From positions 262,933 to 326,932 of the forward strand of contig NZ_LT635835.1 of NCBI RefSeq assembly GCF_900128475.1: a DNA stretch of 64,000 nt. Reading direction: 5' to 3'. This document shows, piece after piece, positions 39,295-47,453 of the stretch (position 1 is the stretch's first letter; each line of letters opens with the position of its first letter). The position numbers and the translations under genes were made by a program. The notes beneath the pieces are model-generated. The model was given only the letters and a program-made list of their open reading frames with translations. It made no database searches and had not been told where the DNA came from. Source of the DNA: Mediterranea massiliensis (GTDB taxonomy: Bacteria; Bacteroidota; Bacteroidia; Bacteroidales; Bacteroidaceae).

Positions 39295-39939
39295 CTACAA
39301 ACTATGGAAATACAATTTGACCTTATCAAATCTCTTCGCTGCAAGGTCTTCTTTCGAAATCAGGAAATTCAGCATACCACAATCATAAAAACGCAGTCCC
39401 CAACGTTCATCTTCATCAATCTGAAGCAAAGAAAGATAATTGGGGGCTTCATCACGCACTTCTCCAAAGAATGGCATGCCCAAAAGTTTATGGTTGTCGT
39501 CATACTCTCCGGCTTTTTCAAAACACATAGATTCAGCGGGCAAGCAAGCGTCCGTACCGTCTGACCAAACCACTTTGTGGGTATGCAGTCCGTCTGCGGC
39601 AGGTACATAAATGACTTTATAACTACTTTCCGGCCAAAATCCAATACATTCCACGAAGGCTTCCAAATCGCCTAAGAAATAATCAAGTGAGGCAAAAAAG
39701 TACAACATTCCCTGATGTGGAAGCAGGTTTGCAGAATCGAATGGAGCAATATCTTCCAGTTTAATCTGACAAATGAAAGTCAGCAAATCCTCCCCTTCAT
39801 TTTCATTGCATCTTTCACCTGCGTTACTGGACATGGTAGGGAAATCCATCCCATCCGGCAAGTCTGGGAAGCCCCACCAATGACTTTTCGATATTAACGT
39901 ATCTGCTGTAGTTTTTGTACTGATTTTTATTGCCATCAT
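39295..39939 (-). CDS. YwqG/DUF1963 family protein
   Basis: 214 residues. The opening SKSHWWGFPDLP and the core LLTFICQIKLEDIAPFDSANLLPHQGMLYFFASLD are typical of the DUF1963 (YwqG) family. Near the end LLQIDEDERWGLRFYDCGMLNFLISKEDLAAKRF matches the family's C-terminal half. No function is known. Such proteins often lie in toxin-immunity or accessory clusters, but no toxin gene is adjacent here. Two ATGs one codon apart are possible starts. Confidence 0.82.
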   Translation of the reverse strand: MMAIKISTKTTADTLISKSHWWGFPDLPDGMDFPTMSSNAGERCNENEGEDLLTFICQIKLEDIAPFDSANLLPHQGMLYFFASLDYFLGDLEAFVECIGFWPESSYKVIYVPAADGLHTHKVVWSDGTDACLPAESMCFEKAGEYDDNHKLLGMPFFGEVRDEAPNYLSLLQIDEDERWGLRFYDCGMLNFLISKEDLAAKRFDKVKLYFHSL

Positions 39940-40093
39940 TCAAAATTTATAATCCAAAGATTCATAACCTTACGACAAATATATCTTATTCCAACTGATT
40001 CCAATCAACTTTGACGATTATATTTTGTATATAACCAAAAAAATCACCCTTTTTTGTACCTTTGTGCAATTTACAATAAAGAATAGAAAAGTC

Positions 40094-40543
40094 ATGCTTT
40101 CACTGAACCTGCCCGCCTTTGATGCCAAGATTGCCGTACGCGACGGCAGACGGATGATATTCGACGCCATCCGCCGCCGTTATGTTGCCCTGACGCCCGA
40201 AGAATGGGTACGCCAGCACTTCGTCCATTTCCTCATTGCCCACAAAGGATACCCGCAGACGCTGATGGCCAACGAGGTACAGGTACAGCTCAACGGCACA
40301 CGGAAGCGATGCGATACCGTCCTCTACCGCCGCGACCTGTCGGCCCGCATGATTGTGGAGTACAAGGCCCCCGACATTCAGATTACCCAAGCCGTCTTCG
40401 ACCAGATTACCCGCTACAATATGGTGCTGAAAGTGGATTATCTCATTGTGAGCAACGGCCTCCAGCACTATTGCTGCCGCATGGACTATGCCGGCGGACG
40501 GTACCTGTTCCTGCCCGATGTGCCTGCCTATAATGAATTGTAG
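40094..40543 (+). CDS. Type I restriction enzyme R N-terminal-like protein (stand-alone)
   Basis: 149 residues from the ATG at 40094. The upstream extension is A/T-rich leader. The nuclease-like core E-V-Q-V-Q-L...KRCDTVLYRRD...IVEYKAP (D and ExK spacing of PD-(D/E)XK enzymes) matches the HSDR_N domain. In Bacteroides this small protein is a common chromosomal gene and not part of a restriction system; no helicase or HsdM/HsdS genes are near. It may be a DNA-processing nuclease. The gene stands alone before relA. Confidence 0.82.
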   Translation: MLSLNLPAFDAKIAVRDGRRMIFDAIRRRYVALTPEEWVRQHFVHFLIAHKGYPQTLMANEVQVQLNGTRKRCDTVLYRRDLSARMIVEYKAPDIQITQAVFDQITRYNMVLKVDYLIVSNGLQHYCCRMDYAGGRYLFLPDVPAYNEL

Positions 40544-40636
40544 GGTGTTTCCTTTTTTATAAAAATCTTGCAAAACCGCAGGAAATGTGACAAAGAATAC
40601 TAACTTTGCACTTGTAACCATCAAAAAGAACACGTT

Positions 40637-42853
40637 ATGAACACAAACCCTTTCTTCACAGAGGAAGAGAAGCAGATGCTTATCCCCCTCTACCGCAAGC
40701 TGTTACAATTGTCGGGCGATACCCTGTCGCCGGGTGACTGCCGCAAACTGAAAGCCCATCTGGTGGCCTGCGCCGCTTCCAACGGACTGCAACGCGACGT
40801 GTTCGGACTGAATCCTGTCATCAAGGATATGCAGACAGCCGTTATTGTGGCTGAAGAAATAGGGATGCGACGTGCATCCATCCTGGCACTGATGCTCCAC
40901 GAAGTGGTGAGGAGCGGACAGTGTACAGCCGAAGACATTCACCGCGAATACGGTGAAGACGTGGCGGGCATCATCCGGGGACTGATCCGTGTGAACGAGC
41001 TCTATGCCAAAAGCCCGACCATCGAATCGGAGAACTTCCGCAATCTGCTTCTCTCCTTTGCCGAAGACATGCGCGTCATCCTCATCATGATTGCCGACCG
41101 CGTGAACGTCATGCGTCAGATCAAGGATGCGGAAAACGACGAGGCACGTCGTCGGGCCGCCAACGAAGCGGCCTATCTGTATGCTCCGCTGGCCCACAAG
41201 CTGGGTCTCTACAAGCTGAAGTCGGAATTGGAGGACCTATCCCTGAAATATACCGAACATGACGTCTATTACCACATCAAGGACAAGCTGAACGCTACCA
41301 AGGCCGCCCGCGACCGCTACATAGCTGCCTTCATTGCTCCGGTACAGAAGAAGTTGGAAGAAGCCGGACTGAAGTTCCACATCAAGGGACGAACCAAGTC
41401 CATCCATTCCATCTACCAGAAGATGAAGAAGCAGAAGTGCCCCTTCGAAGGCGTGTACGACCTGTTTGCCATCCGCATCATCCTCGACTCTCCGCTGGAG
41501 AAGGAAAAACTGGAATGCTGGCAGGCCTACTCCATCGTGACGGACATGTACCAGCCCAACCCAAAACGTCTGCGCGACTGGCTGTCCGTACCGAAGAGCA
41601 ACGGCTATGAGTCGCTGCACATCACCGTTATGGGTCCTGAAGGCAAGTGGGTAGAAGTACAGATACGTACCGAACGCATGGACGAGATTGCCGAACGCGG
41701 TCTGGCAGCCCACTGGCGCTACAAGGGCATCAAGGGTGAAACCGGGCTGGACGAATGGCTGACCTCGGTGCGCGAAGCGCTCGAAAGTTCGGACAACGAC
41801 CTGGAAGTGATGGACCGCTTCAAGATGGACCTGTACGAGGACGAAGTCTTTGTCTTCACCCCCAAGGGCGACCTCTTCAAGCTGCCCAAGGGAGCTACGG
41901 TGCTCGACTTTGCCTTCCACATCCACACCAAGCTGGGATGCAAGTGCATCGGAGCCAAGGTGAACGGACGCAACGTACAGCTGAAGCAGATACTGCAGAG
42001 CGGCGACCAGGTGGAAATCATGACATCGAACACACAGACGCCCAAGCAGGACTGGCTGAACATCGTCACTACCTCGAAGGCACGTACCAAGATACGCCAG
42101 GCGTTGAAGGAAATGGCCTCCCGGCAGACGGCCTTTGCCCGTGAGACGCTGGAGCGAAAGTTCAAGAACCGCAAGATAGACTATGACGAGGCCGTAATGA
42201 TGCGACTCATCAAGCGCATGGGCTACAAGGTGGTTACGGAGTTCTACCAAGCCATTGCAGACGGCGCACTGGACGTGAACGACATCATCGACCGCTACCT
42301 GGAACTGCAGAAACGCGAGAACGAACTCCACGACGAGGTGCAGTACCGCAGTGCCGAGGAATACAACCTGCAGCCGCAGACGCAGGAAGATGGTTCGGGC
42401 AAGGAAGATGTGCTCGTCATCGACCAGAACCTGAAGGGCATCGACTTCAAGCTGGCCAAGTGCTGTAACCCCATCTATGGTGACGACGTGTTCGGCTTCG
42501 TCAGTGTGACGGGTGGTATCAAGATACACCGCTGCGACTGCCCCAACGCTGCCGAGCTGCATGCCCGCTTCGGGTATCGCATCGTAAAAGCACGTTGGGC
42601 CGGCAAGGGCGAAGGCACGCAATACCCCATCACCCTGCGCGTGGTGGGCCACGACGACATCGGCATCGTGACCAACATCACTTCCATCATCTCGAAGGAG
42701 ACGGGCATCACGCTGCGCAGCATCGGCATCAACTCGAACGACGGCCTCTTCTCGGGTACGCTGACCGTCATGGTGGGCGACACAGGCCGTCTGGAAGCAC
42801 TCATCAAGAAGCTACGGACGGTGAAAGGAGTGAAGCAGGTATCGAGAAACTAA
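40637..42853 (+). CDS. relA: RelA/SpoT-family (p)ppGpp synthetase with degenerate hydrolase motif
   Basis: 738 residues. The N-terminal HD-type region has MLHEVVRSG (H88-E89) where active hydrolases have HDVVEDT, so hydrolysis is probably lost. The synthetase domain is intact: KGRTKSIHSIYQKMKKQ, SNGYESLHITVMG and VQIRTERMDEIAERGLAAHW. A TGS domain (VFTPKGDLFKLPKGATVLDFAF), a conserved-cysteine region (KLAKCCNPIYGDD) and a C-terminal ACT domain follow. It makes the stringent-response alarmone. The separate hydrolase must be encoded elsewhere. Confidence 0.93.
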   Translation: MNTNPFFTEEEKQMLIPLYRKLLQLSGDTLSPGDCRKLKAHLVACAASNGLQRDVFGLNPVIKDMQTAVIVAEEIGMRRASILALMLHEVVRSGQCTAEDIHREYGEDVAGIIRGLIRVNELYAKSPTIESENFRNLLLSFAEDMRVILIMIADRVNVMRQIKDAENDEARRRAANEAAYLYAPLAHKLGLYKLKSELEDLSLKYTEHDVYYHIKDKLNATKAARDRYIAAFIAPVQKKLEEAGLKFHIKGRTKSIHSIYQKMKKQKCPFEGVYDLFAIRIILDSPLEKEKLECWQAYSIVTDMYQPNPKRLRDWLSVPKSNGYESLHITVMGPEGKWVEVQIRTERMDEIAERGLAAHWRYKGIKGETGLDEWLTSVREALESSDNDLEVMDRFKMDLYEDEVFVFTPKGDLFKLPKGATVLDFAFHIHTKLGCKCIGAKVNGRNVQLKQILQSGDQVEIMTSNTQTPKQDWLNIVTTSKARTKIRQALKEMASRQTAFARETLERKFKNRKIDYDEAVMMRLIKRMGYKVVTEFYQAIADGALDVNDIIDRYLELQKRENELHDEVQYRSAEEYNLQPQTQEDGSGKEDVLVIDQNLKGIDFKLAKCCNPIYGDDVFGFVSVTGGIKIHRCDCPNAAELHARFGYRIVKARWAGKGEGTQYPITLRVVGHDDIGIVTNITSIISKETGITLRSIGINSNDGLFSGTLTVMVGDTGRLEALIKKLRTVKGVKQVSRN

Positions 42854-42859
42854 AACTTA

Positions 42860-42951
42860 AAAATGAAGAATGAAGAACAAAGAATGTGGAATTTACCATT
42901 AATGTCATAGCCCGTTTTCGCTCTTCATTCTTCATTCTTAATTCTTCATTT
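42860..42951. repeat. GAATGAAGAA-type hairpin repeat after relA
   Basis: AAATGAAGAATGAAGAAC (from 42860) is inverse to CTTCATTCTTCATTCTTAAT (to 42951), around a unique centre. It belongs to the same structural class as 52150-52250 and 52940-53047. Confidence 0.75.
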
Positions 42952-42957
42952 ATATAT

Positions 42958-43329
42958 ATGCACTACGACTTCAAGAAACAGCTCCGCAGCTTCGGCTATG
43001 CCTGGCAGGGCATCCGTAGCTGTGTAGGAAAAGAGCAGAACCTCAGTTTTCACCTCATTGCCACCGTCTGTGTGGTGGCGGCGGGCTTCGGCTTCAGCAT
43101 CACGCGGGGCGAATGGACGGCCATAGTCATCTGCATCGGCCTGGTGATTGCCGCCGAACTCTTCAACAGCGCCATCGAGCGGCTGGTGGACCTTGTTTCA
43201 CCGCAACGCCACCCCGTGGCAGGGCAGGTAAAAGACATCGCCGCCGGAGCGGTGTTGGTGTGCGCTCTGGCGGCGATTGTAGTCGGGCTGATCGTATTTA
43301 TACCTTATCTCACCCGTTTTCTCTTATAA
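42958..43329 (+). CDS. dgkA: Diacylglycerol kinase family protein
   Basis: 123 residues from the ATG at 42958. The longer frame begins inside a repeat. A small integral membrane enzyme: an amphipathic N-terminal helix with RSFGYAWQGIRSCVGKEQNLSFHL, then three membrane helices and the catalytic segment VIAAELFNSAIERLVDLV, the DgkA signature with the conserved Glu and Asn. It phosphorylates diacylglycerol or undecaprenol in the inner membrane. The 3' end overlaps the convergent MFS gene by 25 bp. Confidence 0.9.
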   Translation: MHYDFKKQLRSFGYAWQGIRSCVGKEQNLSFHLIATVCVVAAGFGFSITRGEWTAIVICIGLVIAAELFNSAIERLVDLVSPQRHPVAGQVKDIAAGAVLVCALAAIVVGLIVFIPYLTRFLL

Positions 43330-44285
43330 TAAGGAAGAGTAGCCAAGACAAACATCAGCACAGCCAGTACCAAGGCTCCCATTGCCAATGTGTCTTCGTC
43401 TATCAGGACTTCATCCATTCCGCTCATGACGCACATGGTCCATATACCTGCAATCATTCCCATATCCATCAGCAGGTTGAAGGTCATGTTCCCCGTGGCC
43501 CGCTGACAGTGGTGCGACAGTTTGACAAACATCCTCACCCACATCGGAGTGAGCAGCGGCAGCACCAGCATGGGCAGCATCCAGTACCATCCCAACGAAG
43601 CAGACAAGCTCGTCAGAAACATACCGATGATGCCGAAAGCGAAAGCCAGTATCCCCACATTGAGAGCTGGCAGCCAGGCACGTCCCAGGAAAAAGCGGTC
43701 CAGGCTGCACAGTTTCAGCCCGATGGGAGCACGGAAAGAAACGTAAACGGACGAAGCCAGCAAGATGGCCACCACGCACAGCAGGGCCGATGCATAGCTC
43801 AGATAGGCCAAAGGATAGTGAGCAAAGCCCCACACGCCCGCAGCCAGACCGGCCACCATCCCTACCCGTCCGCAAAAGGCAAACAGCATGTTGCCCGACG
43901 TACGATGGCCCGATAGCGTGATGTCGATGCTGATGGTCGTTCCGGCTCCCGAAGCCAGTGCAAAGCAAGCTCCCTGAAGCAAAGCTATCCAGACATAATG
44001 GGTCTCGTAAGCATACGAAGACACAGCCATCGTCGCACCGATGCCGGCGTATGACAACAGCAGGACGTGTTTCCGCTTGAAGGCATCGGCCAGATAGGCG
44101 TGGAAAGGACCTGTCAGCAACATGCCGACCAGAAATGCCGGATAGATGCACGCCACATCATCGGCCAGAGCCAGTGGAAGCACGCCAAGCAACATGTACA
44201 CCGAAGCATACATCAGAAAGTTGGCGGCACACATGGCTCGCAGCCCGTGCGTCAACATCCGGTCATCAGTACTGTTCCTTTTCAT
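43305..44285 (-). CDS. MFS-type transporter, short form
   Basis: 326 residues, nearly all hydrophobic, with an MFS-type loop after helix 2/3 ([21 protein letters not shown], an A-motif variant). It is about 60-80 residues shorter than typical MFS carriers and may have ten helices. The start overlaps the panB stop by 20 bp, so translation is coupled, and the end overlaps dgkA. The gene order suggests a link to pantothenate or its precursors, but nothing in the sequence defines the substrate. Confidence 0.72.
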   Translation of the reverse strand: MKRNSTDDRMLTHGLRAMCAANFLMYASVYMLLGVLPLALADDVACIYPAFLVGMLLTGPFHAYLADAFKRKHVLLLSYAGIGATMAVSSYAYETHYVWIALLQGACFALASGAGTTISIDITLSGHRTSGNMLFAFCGRVGMVAGLAAGVWGFAHYPLAYLSYASALLCVVAILLASSVYVSFRAPIGLKLCSLDRFFLGRAWLPALNVGILAFAFGIIGMFLTSLSASLGWYWMLPMLVLPLLTPMWVRMFVKLSHHCQRATGNMTFNLLMDMGMIAGIWTMCVMSGMDEVLIDEDTLAMGALVLAVLMFVLATLPYYKRKRVR

Positions 44286-45087
44286 TGGGGAAATCCAAAT
44301 TCTTCACATCGGACACGTAGCGGCTGATGGCGTCCGTCATCACCGTATAGAGGTCGGCATAGCGGCGCAGGAAGCGCGGGCGGAAACCGTTGTTCATGCC
44401 CAGCATGTCCTGGCATACCAATACCTGACCGTCCACCTCACCTCCGGCACCGATACCGATGACGGGAATGGTCAGCTCACTGGCCACACGGGCAGCCAAG
44501 GAGGCAGGAATCTTCTCCAGCACCAGGGCAAAGCAGCCGGCCTCCTCCAACAGGTGAGCATCACGTACCAGTTTCTCGGCTTCGGCCTCGTCCTTGGCAC
44601 GGACGGTATAAGTACCATATTTGTTGATGCTCTGCGGCATCAGGCCCAGATGGCCCATCAGGGGGATACCTGCACTCAAGATGCGCTTCACAGTGCCGAT
44701 GATTTCTTCACCGCCTTCCAGCTTCAGGGCATCGGCATGGCTTTCCTTCATGATGCGGATGGCCGAAGCCAGACCTTCAAGTTCGTTGCCCTGGTAGGAA
44801 CCGAAAGGCATGTCCACTACCACCATGGCACGCTTCACACCGCGTACCACCGACTTGCCGTGGTAGATCATCTGGTCCAGCGTGATGGGCAGCGTCGTCA
44901 CGTTGCCCGCCATGACATTCGAGGCGGAGTCGCCCACCAGAATGACGTCTACGCCCGCACCGTCCACAATCTGTGCCATGGTGTAGTCGTATGCCGTCAG
45001 CATTGATATCTTTTCGCCTCTTTGCTTCATCTCTATGAGGCGATGAGTAGTCACCTTACGTGTGTCGTCTGAAATGTATCCAGCCAT
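44266..45087 (-). CDS. panB: 3-methyl-2-oxobutanoate hydroxymethyltransferase
   Basis: 273 residues. It makes ketopantoate from ketoisovalerate and methylene-tetrahydrofolate, the first step to pantothenate and coenzyme A. Family motifs are [43 protein letters not shown] and [10 protein letters not shown], and [18 protein letters not shown] near the C-terminus. The length is normal. It heads a two-gene unit with the overlapping MFS gene; no panC or panD is in the window. Confidence 0.95.
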   Translation of the reverse strand: MAGYISDDTRKVTTHRLIEMKQRGEKISMLTAYDYTMAQIVDGAGVDVILVGDSASNVMAGNVTTLPITLDQMIYHGKSVVRGVKRAMVVVDMPFGSYQGNELEGLASAIRIMKESHADALKLEGGEEIIGTVKRILSAGIPLMGHLGLMPQSINKYGTYTVRAKDEAEAEKLVRDAHLLEEAGCFALVLEKIPASLAARVASELTIPVIGIGAGGEVDGQVLVCQDMLGMNNGFRPRFLRRYADLYTVMTDAISRYVSDVKNLDFPNEKEQY

Positions 45088-45125
45088 TGTTACTTTATAT
45101 TTTAAAGGGTTATTGTTCTTTTCTT

Positions 45126-45193
45126 GTCACCCTGAGCCTGTCGACGGGTTCCGTACCGGCATGTACGGATGCTTCGGCTCCGCTCAGCGTGAC
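45126..45193. repeat. REP-like inverted repeat (GTCACCCTGAGC)
   Basis: GTCACCCTGAGC (45126-45137) is inverse, with one mismatch, to GCTCAGCGTGAC (45182-45193). A second hairpin CCGTACcggcatGTACGG lies between. It resembles repeats widely scattered in Bacteroidetes intergenic regions. Confidence 0.65.
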
Positions 45194-45242
45194 AGCTGCG
45201 TTAGTATCTCTCCAAAACCGATTGCAAAGTTACAGCTTTTTC

Positions 45243-45896
45243 TCATTGCTTCTTCACTTTCAGCATCTTTTCGTACGTGAAGCCTCGGAAGTCGTCTATC
45301 ACGGCGTGGCACAGCGGAGCGATGGTACTGCGCGGATTGGTCGTGGCCAAGCCGATGACGTTGGCTCCCGATGCCATGCCTGCCTGCAGGCCGTTGAACG
45401 AATCCTCAAACACCCATGTGTCTGCAGGTTCGGAACCAAGCACTTGCATGCCCAGCAGGAAACAGTCGGGCGCAGGTTTCGAGGCGGTAAACATCTCTGC
45501 CGTCAGGATGCGGTCGAAGAGGCTGTCCAAGTCGGGATGCACCCGTCGCACGGCAGCCATCTTCTTGTCGTTGGAACTGGTGACCACCGCAGTGCGTACA
45601 CCGTGACGGCGCAGGTCGTCCATAAAGTCGAGCACGCCGGGAATGAAAGGATAGTCCATTTCCTGCTCGAAGCGGTCGAGAGCGGCGGTGATTTCCGCCT
45701 GCTTGTCTGTCATGTCGGGGAAAAAAGTCTTGTAGATATAGGTGAGGGTCTGTCCCTTGATGCGTCCTTCCAAGTCGGGCATACCCAGATAGTCCATGCC
45801 TACACGGTGCCAGAAAACACTGTATTGCGTCTCGGTGTCTACCACCACTCCGTCAAAGTCGAAGAGGACGGCGACATTCTTTTTGTTGTTATCCAT
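45243..45896 (-). CDS. HAD-family hydrolase, beta-phosphoglucomutase-like
   Basis: 217 residues. HAD motif I is DFDGVVVDTE, motif II TSSN, motif III lysine in ASKPAPDCF and motif IV VFEDSFNGLQAG. The four-helix cap of subfamily IA is present after motif I. A beta-phosphoglucomutase-like or sugar-phosphate phosphatase role fits best; cap residues that would decide between them cannot be judged reliably by eye. It is transcribed alone, away from the MATE gene and toward panB. Confidence 0.85.
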   Translation of the reverse strand: MDNNKKNVAVLFDFDGVVVDTETQYSVFWHRVGMDYLGMPDLEGRIKGQTLTYIYKTFFPDMTDKQAEITAALDRFEQEMDYPFIPGVLDFMDDLRRHGVRTAVVTSSNDKKMAAVRRVHPDLDSLFDRILTAEMFTASKPAPDCFLLGMQVLGSEPADTWVFEDSFNGLQAGMASGANVIGLATTNPRSTIAPLCHAVIDDFRGFTYEKMLKVKKQ

Positions 45897-45970
45897 ACTT
45901 TATCTGTGTCAAAATTCGGCTGCAAAGTTCTGAAAAGTATCCGTACCCTGCAAGTTTTTTGCTATCTATC

Positions 45971-46058
45971 TAAGATAAGACGGGGCTGCCTCCCTCTGGA
46001 GCAGAAGCCCGAAAACAGGTTTCCGGCTTTGTTCTTCGCCCGGTTTGTACTATCTTTG
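45971..46058 (+). promoter_or_regulatory. Repeat copy carrying the MATE gene promoter
   Basis: A fourth member of the 83-bp family, here with diverged centre (CCCGAAAACAGGTTTCCGGC). TTTG at 46028-46031, 19 bases, TATCTTTG at 46051-46058. The predicted leader of the MATE gene is about 22-25 nt. Confidence 0.8.
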
Positions 46059-46087
46059 CAGCGGATAACCCCTTATTACGACTGCTT

Positions 46088-47446
46088 ATGAACAATCCGC
46101 ACATACTCGGTACCGAACGCATCGGGAAGCTGCTCGTGCAGTATTCCATCCCCGCCATCATCAGCATGACCATCGTGTCGCTCTACAACATCATCGACAG
46201 CATCTTCATCGGCCACGGTGTGGGCCCCATGGCCATCGCGGGCCTGGCCATCACCTTCCCGCTGATGAACCTGACGGCGGCCTTCTGCAACCTCGTTTCG
46301 GCGGGCGGCTCCACCATCTCGTCCATCCGCCTGGGGCAGAAGGACATGCAGGGGGTGAACAAGGTGCTGGGCAACACGCTGATGCTCTGCCTTGTCAACG
46401 CCGTGGTGTTCGGCGGACTGACGTTCATCTTCCTCGACGACATTCTGCGCTTCTTCGGAGCCAGCACCGATACCCTGCCCTATGCCCGCGACTTCATGCA
46501 GATCATTCTGCTGGGCACGCCCATCACCTACACCATGATCGGGCTGAACCACATTATGCGTGCCACGGGCCATCCGAAGAAGGCCATGCTGACATCGCTT
46601 GCCACCGTGGTGTCCAACATCATCCTCGCTCCCCTCTTCATTTTCCAGTTCGGCTGGGGCATACAGGGGGCAGCACTGGCTACGGTCATCTCGCAGTTCA
46701 TCGGCACGTTGTGGGTACTGAACCACTTCCTCCGGCGTTCCAACCCCATCCGCCTGCATCGCAACTTCTACCGACTGGAGCGGCGCATCGTGGGCAGCAT
46801 CTTCTCCATCGGCATGTCTCCGTTCCTGATGAACGTCACGGCCTGCGCCATCGTCATCCTCATCAACAACAGCCTGCGACACCATGGAGGCGACATGGCC
46901 ATCGGCGCCTACGGCATTATCAACCGCCTGCTGATGCTCTACGTCATGATTGTAATCGGACTGACGATGGGCATGCAGCCCATCGTGGGCTACAATTTCG
47001 GTGCCCGCATGCTGGACCGCGTGAAGCGTACCCTGCGCCTGAGTATCATTGCGGGTGTGTGCATCACCTCCAGCGGGTTCGTCATCTGTGAGCTGTTCCC
47101 CCATGCCGTCGCTTCGGTATTCACTTCGGACGAATCGCTCATCGGCATGTCGGCCCATGGCCTGCGCATCTGCGTAGCCATCTTCCCTCTCATCGGAGCC
47201 CAGATGGTCATCGGCAATTTCTTCCAAAGCATCGGCAAGGCCAAGGTCAGTATCTTCATGTCGCTCACGCGCCAGCTCATCTACCTGCTGCCCTGCCTGC
47301 TTGTCTTCCCGCAGTTCATGGGGCTGGACGGTGTATGGGCCAGCATGCCGGTCAGCGATTTCTTCGCCTTCGTCACGGCTGTGCTCATCCTGCTGTGGTA
47401 CATCAAGAACCATCGCCTGATGCCGCCCCTCACCACTAACCACTAA
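46088..47446 (+). CDS. MATE-family efflux transporter
   Basis: 452 residues, twelve hydrophobic segments in two similar halves, as in MATE multidrug/Na+ antiporters. The N-terminal half opens ERIGKLLVQYSIPAIISMTIVSLYNIIDSIFIG, a typical DinF/NorM-type start, and GYNFGARMLDRVKR matches the loop before helix 8. The charged residue pattern that would define Na+ or H+ coupling was not resolved. Monocistronic, with a repeat-borne promoter; it converges with the ABC cluster, leaving only 7 bp. Confidence 0.9.
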   Translation: MNNPHILGTERIGKLLVQYSIPAIISMTIVSLYNIIDSIFIGHGVGPMAIAGLAITFPLMNLTAAFCNLVSAGGSTISSIRLGQKDMQGVNKVLGNTLMLCLVNAVVFGGLTFIFLDDILRFFGASTDTLPYARDFMQIILLGTPITYTMIGLNHIMRATGHPKKAMLTSLATVVSNIILAPLFIFQFGWGIQGAALATVISQFIGTLWVLNHFLRRSNPIRLHRNFYRLERRIVGSIFSIGMSPFLMNVTACAIVILINNSLRHHGGDMAIGAYGIINRLLMLYVMIVIGLTMGMQPIVGYNFGARMLDRVKRTLRLSIIAGVCITSSGFVICELFPHAVASVFTSDESLIGMSAHGLRICVAIFPLIGAQMVIGNFFQSIGKAKVSIFMSLTRQLIYLLPCLLVFPQFMGLDGVWASMPVSDFFAFVTAVLILLWYIKNHRLMPPLTTNH

Positions 47447-47453
47447 CCGCTGC

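Noticed and set aside
40094..40543. Part of a type I restriction-modification or defence system
   Set aside because: Only the small nuclease-like domain is present; no helicase, methylase or specificity gene is nearby, and it is a common stand-alone gene in Bacteroides.
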